This document shows, piece by piece, positions 12,559 through 25,715 of a stretch of DNA of 64,000 nt. Under the pieces are notes generated by a model that did not search any database, was not told the DNA's origin, and saw only the letters and a list, made by a program, of their open reading frames with translations. How positions within the stretch are numbered: position 1 is the first letter of the stretch; every line of letters starts with the position of its first letter. Made by a program: the position numbers and the translations under genes. The stretch is from positions 35,390 through 99,389 of the forward strand of contig JAUGWO010000031.1 of the NCBI GenBank assembly GCA_049724395.1, given 5' to 3'. The DNA is from Spongospora subterranea f. sp. subterranea (taxonomy: Eukaryota > Endomyxa: Phytomyxea > Phytomyxea > Plasmodiophorida).

Positions 12559-14090
12559 TCAAGATAGGTGAAAACGCCTAAAAAATGCTGCAGTCGCGGA
12601 GCGGCAGATCCAGATCGAATCGGCGAAACAATCGTTGAAAGACCCTCGTCGTCGAGTCTGAAACTGCACTTGTGCACGAGAACGGAGAAGATTATTGCGG
12701 AGATATTTTACTGGATTAGATAATTGGATCAATAACCACCAACGAGGATGAGGAACTATTGGCGCACAATTGACGATGATTGACTAGAGCAAAAGATCGA
12801 CACTTAGGTTTCAGGTCAGTTTCTGACCCGATTTACCAACTGTGTACGGGTCACCCAAATAGGTATATACCGTGGCGTAGTCCCTCGAACTCGACCAAGT
12901 GGATCGTTCAACCTCAAGTCCTCAACCTGTCGGATCTTAATCAGCAACGGCGCGGTTGCCCTCTTTTAGTGTCGGCCGGGCTGTTCTATATTCTGGATGG
13001 TGTCGTATTGACCGGACGGCGGTGAATGCAGGTCGAAGCATATCCCCCGGAGAACCGATGTTGATTCTTTTTGCGCGCCACCATTGGTTCCCCAGACCAT
13101 ATTATTTTCCATAACAACGTATCATTTGCTTATCGAATTATACGATTTTTCATGATTCCAGCGCAAGATTGTCTGCGTTCAGCGCGATTCGAAATCATTT
13201 CAAAAAGTACGACAAAAAAGTCGCATCTAAATGTTCTATTTTGATTAAAATTTCGAGTTATTACGACAGATGCCCTTCGTTAGTAAATTTTAACGCCTTC
13301 ATTTGTTTGTTTGAAATATTTGAGTTTATTATTTTGCTAAGCCTGTTATTCAGGTTCAACAGAGTGTAGGTAGGTAGACGATTGGACGCGTTAAAACGTA
13401 TGCACGAAGGATCTCTGCTATACTCTTGTCTTGTCACTTACTCAGAATACAGCATTCAATAGCGTTTTCTTTCTTCAAACTCTGTTTATACGATTTTGAA
13501 TGGTTTTGTTTCTGAGACAACGGAGAAGCTCGACGATCGTTTCCATTTCAAACGGTGATACTCAAATATTAGTAGGGTCCGAAGAAGTGTGAATTCTTAC
13601 AAAGCTGTGCCCATCCCGAAATGCCTTCCTTTGTGATGAACATCAGATTGGGTCGAGCAATCTGTGGCATGCGAACATTTGCCAGAGTTCGATGATTACC
13701 AATTATTTCGCGAAAGGAAGGCTTGTTTGGCCACGAATAGCTATTCCGCCCGTCGCGGTTGCAGACTGAGGATATCAGAAAAAAGTTGAAAACGATCCGA
13801 TTTTACAATTCGTTTATAGCTGATTCTACGCTGGATGTTTGCAAAGACCTGAACTTTACTAAGCAAATGGCTAGAGTTCATACATTCGCTTTTGTAATGC
13901 GAAACTCTCTTCTTCATGCGCCCTCAACCTCATCTTTATTCCAAAATAAAAATTCGCGTTTGCGCGAATTGCTCGCATGACACTGAATGCTCAACGCAAC
14001 CTCATGTGCGACATTGTCGAATTAAGATCACATGAAGTATCTGAGGTTGCCGTCGCAAAGTTCCAGGCTTGGGGCTAGGGCGGACGCGAC
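12559..14090. other. gene-poor stretch
   Basis: No conserved gene recognised. A few frames of 60-80 codons (13169-13369, 13759-13980) have no domain or intron logic and are probably chance. The stretch separates the TauE gene from a retroelement remnant. Confidence 0.4.
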
Positions 14091-14910
14091 AAAAGGGAAA
14101 GAGAGATCAGACTGATCGGCTTCGGGTCCAGTAATAGACACTCTGTTGATGCCGGACCGCATTCATTTACCACTCACGGCTGAGGTCGCTTCATTGATAG
14201 ACGTTATGCATCAGATCTCCGGTCGTATTTCAGACGACGTGCACGGGAAGATCGGTCGCCGTTCGCGACTATGTGCTAGTCGCGACCAATATCAAAAGGG
14301 AATCACACCAATTCAGATAGACTGGTTTGGTCCTGCTCGAATCGTTGGTATTATCAAAGAATGCATTTATCGTGCAGAAAAACTGATAACCGCGATGACA
14401 TTCACGTCCGACGATTGAAATGTTTGTGCGACCGGGAGTCATAAATTACTACCGCTCTCCAGACAACATCAGCGTCACGTCCTTTACCAAAATCGTTGTG
14501 ACAAACATTATTGACATCCGTCGTGATCCCGAGTCGGGACAGCAGGACCTTCCAAAAGTAAAAATGGTTAATCAAAAGAAAACCGTGATTGACTCTACAA
14601 TAAAGTTATCAAAAGGGAAGTCTGGAGTGTCGTGCTTGGTTGTGATCCACAGGCGAACACACTCATGCAGCTCAATCGAAAAGCCGAACAAATTCCGATT
14701 AAAGAGCGAACGCTAGACGATACGCAGAATCGCATCCCATTATTATGCACGATCACTGGTATCAATAATAAGACAATGAAATTGTCTTTCGGAATCTGCA
14801 TAGCAGATGCCTCTGTTTGCCACGTGGTGCAAAAAACATTGTCGAAACCGGTGCGCTTTAGGCGGCTGTCAAATGTGAAAATCGTTGCCGCCCTCGTGTC
14901 TGGGTAGTAC
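14090..14910 (+). mobile_element. Ty3/gypsy-like integrase C-terminal fragment
   Basis: Translated pieces resemble the end of a Ty3-type integrase: a basic stretch, then WFGPARIVGII, a variant of the WxGPyxI (GPY/F) module, and further downstream residues. Only this 3' part of pol is present. The fragment is broken and looks old, with no LTR visible beside it. Confidence 0.5.
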
Positions 14911-15127
14911 ACTTGGTTGCGCGGTTGCCCAGTCGCCAGAGACGTAAAGTCGGAAACTGAACTTCAAGTTTCAGCACAATGCTTGGGACAAGTTAAAATG
15001 AGGCTGCAGCGCCCGCCAGACCACTGATCGATCCTAGCGCAGCCCCTATATAAAACTCTTCCCATTATTTGACATCACCCTTTTCTAATCTAAAAGCTAC
15101 AACCGAACCCCTTAACTGATTGGGAAA

Positions 15128-15654
15128 ATGGATGCCACAAGTGGAATCTATGATATATCACAAATGGAGATGAAGGTCGAAGAGACGCGATCAATTTTGA
15201 AGTAAGTTTTGTCTTCTTGTCTCTGTTGTTGTTGGAATTTTCTTTTTTCAGGGTAGGGGCTGCCAAAGCCCTTCTTCATGCAATGTCTGCGCCACCATTC
15301 AGTAGTCCAGACCAAGTTGTCAAAGTAATCGATAATTATTGTTATCATGCGATGCTTAGATCCTTTAGGATTTAGCACGAGATGCCGTTCTCGAATGCAT
15401 ACTCGCTATTCGCGATGAAGATGTTGACAATGTGATTGGATCGCTTTCGCTGGATAATCAAGTTTGTTTTAAAGCTGCGTGACCAGCAACAAATAACGTA
15501 TGGTTTTCAGGACCTTTTGCTCAAATATGTTTATCGTGGATTCGCCATTGGAGATTCCTGCAACGCCATACTAAAATGGCACGCCAAGATTGTTGAGAGG
15601 AATGGGATCGGCTCCATTATGCGCGTACTCACACAGAGCAAACAGACTGTGTAA
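15128..15654 (+). CDS. ARPC5: Arp2/3 complex subunit 5 (p16-Arc)
   Basis: The smallest Arp2/3 subunit, needed for branched actin nucleation. Four exons: 15128-15201, 15252-15324, 15369-15461 and 15511-15654, with GT-AG introns of 44-50 nt. The spliced protein of about 127 residues contains the family's LLKYVYRGF, AILKWHAK and GIGSIMRVLTQ segments and ends in the usual Thr-Val. This is close to the typical length of about 150 with a shortened N terminus. Start ATG at 15128, with introns fixed by phase. Confidence 0.9.
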
Positions 15655-15898
15655 AGTCAATTTCGATAACTTTTGACACGGTGCCGACATTGTTTGCTGT
15701 ATCTACAACACCCTTGTGGTGATTTTATTATTAAAGTATGATAGAAGTACTGTTAAATAACAAATATAGATAGTCGTCATTGGACTCAATGCGGCATGCG
15801 CGCTGACCGCCTTTCGACTACAGTACTGTAATGCCGCCGACCAGTGCAGTCATGTCGTGCCCTTCGATTTGCTGATTTGGATGCGACTCTTGTGGAGA

Positions 15899-16923
15899 TG
15901 ACCTGCAGGGATAACTCTGGTCCATTAATAGCTAGTGATCTGCCTTTGATCAAATTGCAAGCTTCTATTCCAGTTGACGCCCCTGTCACAAAGGTACTGC
16001 AGTTTTTGTATATCCAGTCCTTTAACTATATATTTTAGATTGCCCTATCTGGCAGCCTATTAGCTGTTGTCGTTTCACCGAACATATTGCAAATATACGA
16101 GCGACAACAAGATTGCGCCCCAATTTGGACACTAGTAAGGTTATCCTTGATGCACTCATTTCAGATTCCGAGTAGCTGTTGCTAATACAATTATGTGAAT
16201 TAGGTCCGCTGATCTTTGTTCTCATATCCGATCAATTGCATGGACCGCAGATAGTGTTCTAGCTTTAGCTGCTCACCCAGGTAATTTATGGATTGGAGAC
16301 GCCTGCATAGAGGACCAAACATGGGTGGAACATATTGCTGGTAATCGGAGCTTCGTCGTTGGTGCAGGCATTTCTGGTCTGAACTCCAATCCGTGTATTT
16401 GGGCTTGGGATTCTTACAAGCGTGTTCGTCTTTGGAATTGTTCACTGAACCTTGATAATGGCAAACCAGTGTCTTGTGATATCATACCTAATCAGGACGT
16501 TGCTGTGATGGTGTTGGATACCGGCTCTGTTTTCCTCGTTCGTAACGGGACGTGTATTTCTGATATTGACTTCCGTCACCCCTGTACCGGTGCTATATTC
16601 CTTCAGCCATCTTCAAATGCAGTACCTGGATTGCTGGTGATGCACCATCGCTCGCAGAAAATGCTCCTTGTTTCTCTCGAATCATGCTGTCGGCAATTGA
16701 ATTACCTTTTGTGGTTCTCACCTCTGCATCCGCACTTGGAGATTTACTCGGGTTCTCTTTGACACAAGGTTCATTCTCAATTTTTTCATTATCACATATG
16801 GGCGACGGCCCCCTGCTCACCATTCCCTTCTGTGGTCAATCGACCGTATCCATTTCGTTCCATCCGACCTGCAAATTGTTCGCAATTGGGTTACAAGATC
16901 GCTTTCACATATATGGCGTCTAA
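15899..16923 (+). CDS. WD40-like beta-propeller protein, not identified
   Basis: Coding segments contain propeller-type strands: IALSGSLLAVVVSPNIL, HIRSIAWTADSVLALAAH, ISFHPTCKLFAIGLQD. An intron at 15993-16038 (GTACTG to TTTTAG) joins APVTK to IALSG. The frame is hard to follow at about 16135-16205 and again at about 16560-16690, so further introns or frame errors exist there. The ATG at 15899 is the first in frame, and an upstream exon is possible. I cannot name the family. Nucleoporin-like and splicing-associated propellers are candidates. Confidence 0.5.
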
Positions 16924-17453
16924 ATTTAATCAACTGCAACTTATAGATTTACGTGGCTGTGCCACACCTACTGTTTGTTTCTCAAGAAACGAATGGCATA
17001 CATATCTGTAAAGTTGTAGTCAATGGCCGGTAACATATAATGTAACGATTGATTGAAGTATGTTGCTATCTGTTCCCAAATCAATCATCAATAGCATTCG
17101 CCATTTCAAAAACACATCAACATCGGCTCTTGTTTCTGGGCCACCCGACGTTACTTGCTTTTGCCTGAGAAATCACGTTCTACTTGGCGATGGTCACTTG
17201 CATTTGCCTGACGAAACCACGTTCTACTTGACGATGATAGACCAGTTTTTCTTTAGATTTAGCAAAGAAAGAATCAAAATGGTGGAATTTCCATCGGCCT
17301 GGTACAACTCATATATTGCTGACAATTTTGAATGCAGATTAGAGTAAAGAATCAACCGGTGTATTCAGATATGTTAGGGGTCGAATAATCCAGGACTCGT
17401 TAGTTGACACGGTTATAATATATAGTACAGAGAAAGATACTTCATTACAATGC
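16924..17453. other. intergenic with a 42-bp imperfect tandem duplication
   Basis: At about 17162-17240 a block containing 'cacgttctacttg' occurs twice, 42 bp apart. The frame spanning it (17060-17347) has no recognisable domain and is not called as a gene. Confidence 0.4.
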
Positions 17454-18212
17454 CTAGCCACCAACAACTTGCTTTAGGGAGTCAATGGCAGATAGGAGGG
17501 GTACACGTGCATCATCAGGAACAAATGCTTCGATATTATCTTGTGTCAATTCCAGCAACATCTGACCGTCGATATTATGCTTTTGAAAGATTGGCTCCAG
17601 CTGACCAAGATTTAGGTTTAACAGGAAAACACCTACTTGAGAAGAATTCCATGAGCGAGGATCTAGGTCTCCCTCATGCATTTCAACATCGACAGGCATA
17701 CCCATAACCATACCAAAGTCGATGTTGTTAGGTAGATTAGAAACAAACGACATTTGGGATAAATCTGGAGATGTAGAAGGACTTTGTGATTGAGGACAAA
17801 AATTCCCCATTATTCCGTCCAAAGTCATGCTCATTGAACTTAAATGCTGGTGCAATGATGCTTGACCTTGGCAGAGTGGTTCGGATTTAATTCGTCGCTG
17901 TTGCAATGTAGGGGCCATGTCTCTTAAACGACGTTCAACCTCATCCTCTTCTAAACCTGAAGCTCGTAGTTTCTTCCTTTGGCGATGCCTTCGGACTCGG
18001 TCTCTTACTCTTTGCCTTTGGACATCTAGTATTCGCTCTTTCTCACAGTCCGGAAGAGAGTTCAAAGCGTATTTTTGCCGACGACGGTACTCTCGCATAT
18101 ACACTTTCATAGCTTCTTTCCTAGCACCTGGCCCAACCATCGCCATAGAAGGGAAATCGCCCATGGAAACGGGGATGAATCCCTCGAAACCTAAAATCGA
18201 CGCCATATCCAT
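17454..18212 (-). CDS. SAM-domain protein with Arg-rich basic region
   Basis: 252 codons, single exon, ATG at 18212. Residues of about 30-110 are strongly basic with heptad-like spacing (REYRRRQKY, RVRDRVRRHRQRKKLRASG), resembling a bZIP-type DNA-binding region. The middle is Ser/Gln/Met-rich. The C terminus is a sterile alpha motif: SSQVGVFLLNLNLGQL, then FQKHNIDGQMLLELTQDNIE. SAM domains mediate self-association or RNA/protein binding. The combination suggests a regulatory protein, possibly a transcription factor, but no specific family is recognised. Confidence 0.7.
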   Translation of the reverse strand: MDMASILGFEGFIPVSMGDFPSMAMVGPGARKEAMKVYMREYRRRQKYALNSLPDCEKERILDVQRQRVRDRVRRHRQRKKLRASGLEEDEVERRLRDMAPTLQQRRIKSEPLCQGQASLHQHLSSMSMTLDGIMGNFCPQSQSPSTSPDLSQMSFVSNLPNNIDFGMVMGMPVDVEMHEGDLDPRSWNSSQVGVFLLNLNLGQLEPIFQKHNIDGQMLLELTQDNIEAFVPDDARVPLLSAIDSLKQVVGG

Positions 18213-18847
18213 CACCGTTTCACAATATGGTTAATGGCGACTGAGAGTATCGTGGTCGAATGTTGAACTCAGTGTAACTCTGGACTCTAGATAGCATAAA
18301 CGGGAGTTGGAAGGCATGCACAAACACCATATAGCGGTTCTGCTGTTACACTTACACTTACATACTCTGGCAGACTTATTGCCTAAAGCCAAACGGCACG
18401 GCAAATTCAAGAGGGCGCGCATGCCCTTGGCAACACATGGCTAGAGGGCTGCGCACGTGGAGGGAGTTTTATGGTGCCATTTGCGCGCAATTTCCTTTGA
18501 TGTGGGGACCCTTTTCAGGCACCTGCCCGACTCCTGCCCGTTTTTTTGACCGCTCAGCCTTGATGTTATTGAACATGAGCATATTAGCCATACTGCAAAA
18601 CAATCGCGCTAGCTCCGGAGTGGGATATCCTCTACCTTCTCCGTCTGCGCGCTATCGGCGCAGTGCCGGAGTGTGTTCAAAACATACATGCTGCAAATGC
18701 ATGATTTCTGTTCTCCGGTCTGCAGCTTTGATGAACCGAGCACACCAGGACGCAACTCTAAGACGTTTAGTATGGCATTATGAAAAATGCTGGTCAGGTT
18801 GTGAGACTCAGGGGTTCAAATCAAAATTAATGTGTAATCCTCAATGT
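18213..18847. other. intergenic, no gene seen
   Basis: Between the SAM-domain gene and the SRP receptor beta gene. The longest frame (18437-18901, plus) is Cys/Arg-rich and overlaps the SRPRB 3' end, so it is probably chance. Confidence 0.35.
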
Positions 18848-19850
18848 TTAGGACAGATATTCATAAATAAAATCGATTTGACCCAGACGAACACAAACTG
18901 AACCAAACAGAACTTGACCACGAAGCTCGGAAAATCTGTAATGAGTCAGTCGTATTCCCCTGGATAAGCCAAACAAAACGAACTTGAATGTTTGGCCACC
19001 TGGTAGAACGATTTGACGTGAGATTTTCGAGTCGATATCTTTCATGGACTCTTGAGATTCTTGAATGGAACATCTACAAAATCGAGTCAGTGCTTCCAGT
19101 TGAATTAAGAATCCCAACACATACATCTCTTTTTCCAAGCAATGTGCAAGTTTGTCAACGGATACAGCTGAATCGACATCACTTTTATTGGCTGCTACCA
19201 AAACAGGGACGTGGTTTCGATAAACTACAGGGTGGGTCAAGACCGAGTATAAGGATCTAATTGATAGAATCAACAGAAATTTGGGCGCATAAAGACAAAA
19301 GCAATAATACTTGGCAGCATTCGCGAACGATTGCTGATCAGATGAATCGACAAGGAAAATGACAATTTTGGCTCTGTCCAGAATTGCTGGTAATGTCAGT
19401 ATTTGAGAAACATGGCCAGGATAGTCAATCATGTGATATCGTCCATTGGGTGTGTCGACAAAAAATTCATGAGCCTGCATTGAGGGTACCGTTTCTCGGA
19501 AACATTTTTGCATCAGCTATCAAAACACAAACCTAAATGGCGACGTATACAGACTCGTACTGTGAAATACCCAGTATGACATTGTGGTTTTTCCTGCATT
19601 CATGGGCCCAGTAAGTACAATAAGGTCGCGGTTCGAGGAAGCCCGACTCGACGAAACATCTGAAATTTGCCATTACTACCATTGCAATCAACCACCTCAA
19701 ATGATTACATATGAAAACTACTATCAATACAATCGCAGCTAGAACAAGCGTGAACAGCATTGTAATGTCAACCATCGGTGTAAGGGCCGCCGTCAGCCGA
19801 TGTGGCTTATTGTTGATCAAGCTTGTACTCCGTAGACTCCAGGTCCGCAT
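18848..19850 (-). CDS. SRPRB: Signal recognition particle receptor subunit beta
   Basis: ER-membrane small GTPase that anchors the SRP receptor. An N-terminal membrane helix (TMLFTLVLAAIVLIVVFI) is followed by a GTPase fold. G1 is LTGPMNAGKTT, G3 is IDYPGHVSQ in place of DxPGH, and G4 is AANKSD. The C-terminal helix ends near IDFIYEYLS. Introns: 19660-19708, one near 19500-19540 with unresolved donor, one joining NAAK to SLYSVL (near 19255-19310), one of about 51 nt joining CLEKE to CSIQES, and 18936-18983. Two in-frame ATGs (19850 and 19775) are possible starts. Confidence 0.85.
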
Positions 19851-20136
19851 CCACTGAGCGAAAATGAGAATAAACTTGTATAAATGATTCGACGAGAGAA
19901 CAGAATAAGACTGAAACGTTCTGTATTGTTTGCTTCATAGTTGCTCTACTTTTTGCTCCATCTGGACGCGCTTCTAGATGTGCAAACAGGCAAAAAGTCC
20001 CTAAGCGTAAACAACAAAATTGAAACTGTATCATGCATTGTGCATATGTTACAATAGCAACACCAGAGAACATGGTATTTTGTTGACAACGCATCTATTT
20101 GCGTTCAAACTCGCATTAACACATTGTCCGAAACAA

Positions 20137-23100
20137 ATGGATTCAACATTTAGTCCCAGATCCGAGCAGCGTTCCACTATTCGTGGCGGCCTCGCAACCT
20201 TATCATCTTTGAGCAGCGGGCCAACGCATGCTGGAACCCATAACATTGACTGCGGCCCCGCTCGATGCCAAGCATCGGTAAAAATAGGCGTATATAACTT
20301 TTGTCCAAGTAACACGATTTAGGTAGAACACGATGCTGATAGTGTCAGCGATATGTCGAGTATATACCTCTCTGTATTTCTGTCCGGATCTCCAGAAAAC
20401 CAGTACGAAGGATATTATGAAAAGTTGTCTGACTTCTAATGATAATCGTCAAAAAGGAAGGTCGGTATCGCCTACTTTAATGTCGACACAGATATGCTCC
20501 ATGTTGGCGATTTTCTGGATGTTGGCAGATTGTTAGAAATCATGTAAAAAATCTTTGTCTGGTAACTTTGCATCGACATCTAATTTAACCATTGTACTAG
20601 TGAAATTTCGCTTATCCCCAATAATGATAATCACGCATGCTCGCGTCGGTGACCCTGTTTTTGAGCTGCTGCAACAAGGACCCGGTAAGAACTGCCAGGT
20701 CATACAACCATTTCTTACTTGGTCGTTCAGAAGGACAACGAGAATTGCTTTATAATGTTGTTAGCGTAAAGAGAAGCGAGTTCAACTATGACAGTGCATT
20801 AAACGTAGTATTCTCTAACTTATTTGAATCACCCATCCGATTTATATTGTAGCGATTAAAACTCATCACTGTTTCCGAACTTGAATCCAAACCGTTAGGA
20901 GATGAACCATCAAAAACGGGTGAGCCGGATGAGCTCGCTCAGCGTTTGCGGCTCATGAGTGTTATCAATTTGGAGAACCGAGATACGGTCAGTTTGAACA
21001 GTCTTCTGATAGTTTTATGATTCCAGGCTACATAGATTTGCGCTGTCGGTGGGCTCCTTAGCTATCTTCAAAAAAACAGGATCACAAACCAACTCAGCGA
21101 TTATACGCATCCAGTGACCATCGCTGCGATTCGCACTATGGATATGGGAGATGTGATGATTGTGGATTCTGGCACTTTAAGGGCTTTAAGCATTTTCAAT
21201 GTAAACATTTATGACCTTTGATCATGAACAGTTTCCAACTCAAAAGTTGTTAGAATGAGATGCATCCTGTGGGGTCAAGTTCCAGAAAAGAAGGACTAAG
21301 TGTCTTCGGCCTTCTTGACGAGACTAAAACCGTTCAAGGAAAGAGGCTATTGAAGTCAGAATGCTCAAATGCGATAAGGCAGACGTTTCACTGAGCCATT
21401 CCATTCATCAGATCATGGCTGCTGACTCCGATAATGGACATTGATGAAGTATCGAAACGCCACGACGCGATTGAGAGGTTGCTTGACCAAAAAAACGAAC
21501 ATTGGCTTGCAGAGGCGGTGTTCATTTTGCGGGGTGTCAAAGATATTACCCGACTCATGGTGAAATTAGAGAACGCTCGAGCAAAGTGCAGCGATTGGTT
21601 TTTAATTATAGAAGTTGGGCGATGTTAGTCGTTTTTTTTTTGTTTCTGACACTGCTGTTTCACCATAGACAATTCAGCAGTTCATATCCCTTCATGAACT
21701 GGCTAGAAACGCAGATAATCGCTTCGGTCACTTCAATTTGGTAGTGCGTGCATTTTTTTACTCTACATATTCACTGGTACCTAATCAGATTGTCGAGGCT
21801 TGGGATGATGAAATTATCGAGTAGGAAACTGCTTCGCTTCCAATAATTCGATTTTGCTTACAAGTTACGGCCAGGCTGAACAATCTCATCACATCGGTAA
21901 TCGATTTCTCAGAGAGCAAAATTTCTAAAAGGTTGGAGATCCGAAACGGCATCAGTACTGAGGTAAATGTATCTGTGGAGCGAAAGTCAACAGACTAACT
22001 TCATTTTCAGCTGGATGAAATCAAGCGTAATTACGAGGAGCTGGGTTCATTTTTAACGAATGTAGCTGAAGAAATAGTTTCCAACTCTTCAGTGCATTTC
22101 GAGAATTTAGAAGTCTTGCATTTACCGCAATTAGGGCATCTAATTGCAATTCCAGTTGATTCAAACAGGAATCTAGAATCTCAAAAAAACATTAGAATCA
22201 CTAGATTTTCAGTTTATTGCTGAAGATAAATTGTTTTATAAGAATGACAAGACCAGGAAATTAGACGAAGAAATTGGTGATATACGAGGTAAGAATCACA
22301 GGTTTTGAGGCATAAAACAGAGTAAACCAGCTCCAATAGGGATCATATTCGATATGGAAGCAAGTTTTATTCGTGAGTTAGCTGACTGTGTGCTGAGGCG
22401 TAAGCACATGCTGTCTGCTGTTTCGTCCATTGTTGCAGAACTTGATTGGTTTGGACCTACATCAATACTGCAACCATTACTTGACTGTCAAATCAGTATA
22501 CTTTCGCTCGCTCAATCCGCTGTCACCTATAATTTGTGTCGTCCTTTCTTTATCGAGGAACGCACCATTAGAATCCGCAATGGGTTCCATTTGCTTCAAC
22601 ATCAAACGGTTGATCAGTTTATCCCCAATGACACTGTGGTCGGAGCAACAGATGAAGGTTTCATACAACCGGCATAATCTTCTCTGGGGCTAAGATATTC
22701 ACGTAGAATGCTCGATATTACTTTTAACAGGTCCCACACAGTAGCGGAAAAAGCGTACTTTTGAAACAAGTTGGTATTATTGCCTGTGAGTATATTCTCA
22801 GAAACAGAAGCAACTTCATGACCTTGTTTTTTAGATCTCGCTCATTGTGGATCAGTAGGTGAATGTTGTGACATTATTTGGAATACTTATAATCCGAAAC
22901 AGTTTGTTCCCGCCGAATCAGTCAGGTTAGGCCCTGTTGACAGAATATTCTGCCGGATGGATTTTGCTGAAACATCGACATCATCGTTATCCACATTTGC
23001 GATGGACTGTTATCAAGTTAGCTGTATATGAACCTAACATGTAAATTATCAAAATACTGACTGATGCGCTCAGGTATGCTTAATCATTCAACTCCTTTTA

Positions 23101-23815
23101 GCCTGTACGGGGTTTTCAGATCGAAACACAGTACTATAACTATATCTTACATTGCAATCAGTTTATTAGTGGATGAGTTCGGAAAAGGTACATGCAAAGA
23201 AGATGGTATTGCTTTAGTAACTTCGCTAGTTCATTATTTTTCCATGATGCCACTATCAAATTGCCCCCGAATTTTGAGTAAGGGGTCACCCTAGTTTAAA
23301 AGAACTTGTACTCAGCCAATGCAAGTTACTACACACTTTCATGAGCTTTTCACGCTAGGTTTGTTGCCAAAACAAACTGCATCAACTATCAGCTTTCAGA
23401 AAATGGATATTGTGCTTCGTACTCCTGTAAACCATAATAATGCCAGACAAACCGACCAAGCAAGTTGCTATAACTAATTCGTAACACGATGATTTATTGT
23501 GGCTAGGTGACGTTTTTATTCAAAATGGTGGACGGAATATCAACAAATAGTTACGGTTTGGAATGCGCAGCAGTAGCTGGTATTCCAGAATCCGTGATTG
23601 AACGCGCCAGGGAAATCTCAAGGTCATATGTGGAAAACAAGGTAGACAGCGCCCAAATGCCACTTAGCAGTTATTTATCATACAATATTCAGCCAATTCA
23701 CCGAGTGAGTGAAGACCCAGCCATATTTTCGGAATTGTACCAATCTTTTGTTGGACTAAATCTGGACAGCAATGCTGATATGATATCATTCCTTGAAAAG
23801 ATCAAGAGCATTTGA
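20137..23815 (+). CDS. MSH5: MutS homologue 5, meiotic crossover factor
   Basis: Partner of MSH4 in stabilising crossover intermediates in meiosis. Many short introns; the first is 20278-20322 (GCATCG|GTAAAA...TTTAG|GTAGAA). Diagnostic MSH5 features are VGIAYFNVDTD early, the core helices, and an ATPase with Walker A in SSGKSVLLKQVG (about 22740-22775). The MSH5-typical FGKGT followed by EDGIAL lies at about 23175-23215 (MSH4 would read GRGT). The C-terminal helical region ends ADMISFLEKIKSI. Not all internal exon borders were resolved. Start ATG at 20137, because the following exon joins in phase. Divergently arranged with SRPRB. Confidence 0.82.
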
Positions 23816-24108
23816 AAACGTTCTCAAATAAAGTAAACAGTATACTATGAGCTGTCTGACTAAAGGAGGGTCAGGGACGGGATGGCCATCGGTACAGATT
23901 GCCGAGCATGGGTCTCATTTCGGACTGAGGTCCGGTCAGCACCATGTGACGGTCGCACCCAGGACGACCCTGTGACCACCGAGATCGGGTGACTTGACAA
24001 AATTTTAACCATCGAGACGTCTATTAGGCTTATCAGCCAATCACATTAATACGATACTACTGGACGAAGGAAACATCGTTGATTTCCACCGGCTCCAGTT
24101 GAAATTGG
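23816..24108. other. intergenic
   Basis: Short GC-richer spacer between MSH5 and the HMG-box gene. No feature called. Confidence 0.4.
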
Positions 24109-25645
24109 ATGAATCTGCAGTGTAATGAGCCATCGTCAGCGCTGTTTTCTCTACCGGATATTTCCATTCCGGGTTATGCGGGGGAAAAGTGCCTCGACAA
24201 TCACGACTCGTCCTGGGAGGAGTCCCTCATGACCGATTCTAACATTCAACCGATCAGCCATTGCAGAAGACCTGATATTCTGCATATCAATCCCGCATTT
24301 CCAAAGAGCATGCTGATGATGGGGAGTTCACTGTCATTGGAAGGATCAACAATATCTGAAATGCCGCCATCTTTCCCTCATCAATTTGGCGGTCAATCAC
24401 GTCCATTTCCTTTGGTCCGCTCCATATCGAAAGTTCATGTTGCATATTCAATCTAACTCGTGAAACAGGCACTAGGGACGTCGCCGCTCGACTACAACCG
24501 AGTCACCGAAGGCATCCCCAATGCTCCAACATTATCGGAGATGGTCCATAACACCAACGGCGACGACGATGACGAGGCTCGAAGACGTCTGGTTAAACGA
24601 CAGCGAACAACGATCAAGCATCCAGCACCTCCGTCTTCATCGTATGTATTCTATATGAATGAATGCCGTACCCGAATGTTACGGACTCGTCCGGATCTTG
24701 CGTTCGCTGACGTGGCGCGTCTGATCGGGAGCGACTGGGCGAAGATTAGTCCTAGTGATCGGCAAAAGGTCAGCCAGAATCGGGATCAAAAATAGCAACC
24801 GGCGAATGCTGATTTGTACGGAACAGTATCACGATATGGCTCAGGAGGATAAGCTCAGGCATCAACGTGAGATGGACGCTCAGATGGTGGACGACGCGTC
24901 ACAGCAGGCGATAAAGCGACGAAAACGGGATCCCAAAGCTCCCAAACATCCCATATCTGCGTATCTGTTTTTTGTTGCAGAAAGCCGGGCTCGGTTGTGT
25001 AAAGATTGCCCAGTTAGTAGTTTTATTACTCGCTTTTGATTATAGAAATCTGATTTGGTTTTTGCCAAGGAAATGGGGTTTGGCGATATGGCCAAATATA
25101 TCGGCATTCAATGGAAAGATATGAGCTCAGCAGATCGAACTCGGTATGAGATAATGGCAGACAGGGACAAAACCCGATATGAGAAAGATTTGCAAACGTA
25201 CAGCAAACCAGAAGAAATTGAGGGAGCGGTGCCCGATGCCTCTGTCAAAGTGCAAGCGGAAACATTGAAAAGGTCCATTGGTCACTACATCGATTGCTTA
25301 GTAGTTGACTGTTCGTTCAGTAGAAGGAAAAGGGCTCCAAACGCTCCTAAACACCCTATATCTGCGTATTTATTTTTTGTCGCTGAGCAGCGGCGGGCGT
25401 TAAGCGCCACGTGCCCCGGTAATAATGGCCCATAAAGAATGCGTTTGACGACGACAATCACTGACTTGTTTCTTGTTGTAAATGCAGGAAAGACATTCAA
25501 AGAACTGGCTACCGATATCGGTTTTCGCTGGAAAGGACTAAGCGATGCAGAGCGGGAACCCTATATATTATCCGCATCAGCAGACAAAGAGCGATATGAA
25601 CGCGAAAAAGAAGAATTTGCAGGACATACAGCACCTTCATTATAG
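24109..25645 (+). CDS. Protein with three HMG boxes
   Basis: Architectural DNA-binding protein. The first box is around PPSSSYVFYMNE...DWAKISPSDRQK. The second is around KHPISAYLFFVAESRA...GIQWKDMSSADRTRYE. The third is around KHPISAYLFFVAEQRR...GFRWKGLSDAEREPY. Boxes two and three share the same KHPISAYLFFVAE segment, so one is a duplicate of the other. Introns: 24433-24468 (36 nt), 24769-24826, 25013-25045 (33 nt), one of 48 nt just upstream of box three, and 25419-25487. The first exon encodes a Ser/Pro-rich leader. The target is unknown. Confidence 0.8.
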
Positions 25646-25715
25646 AATCATGGGCAGCATTTATTTCTGGAACGTCTTATCAATAAAAATCAGCAAACCC
25701 TCTAGGGGTAATAAT

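Noticed and set aside
17060-17347. 95-codon plus-strand gene
   Set aside because: No ATG-proximal or domain evidence, and it spans a 42-bp tandem duplication.
18785-18830. tRNA-like 'ggttcaaatc' stretch
   Set aside because: No acceptor stem or A box at the right distance.
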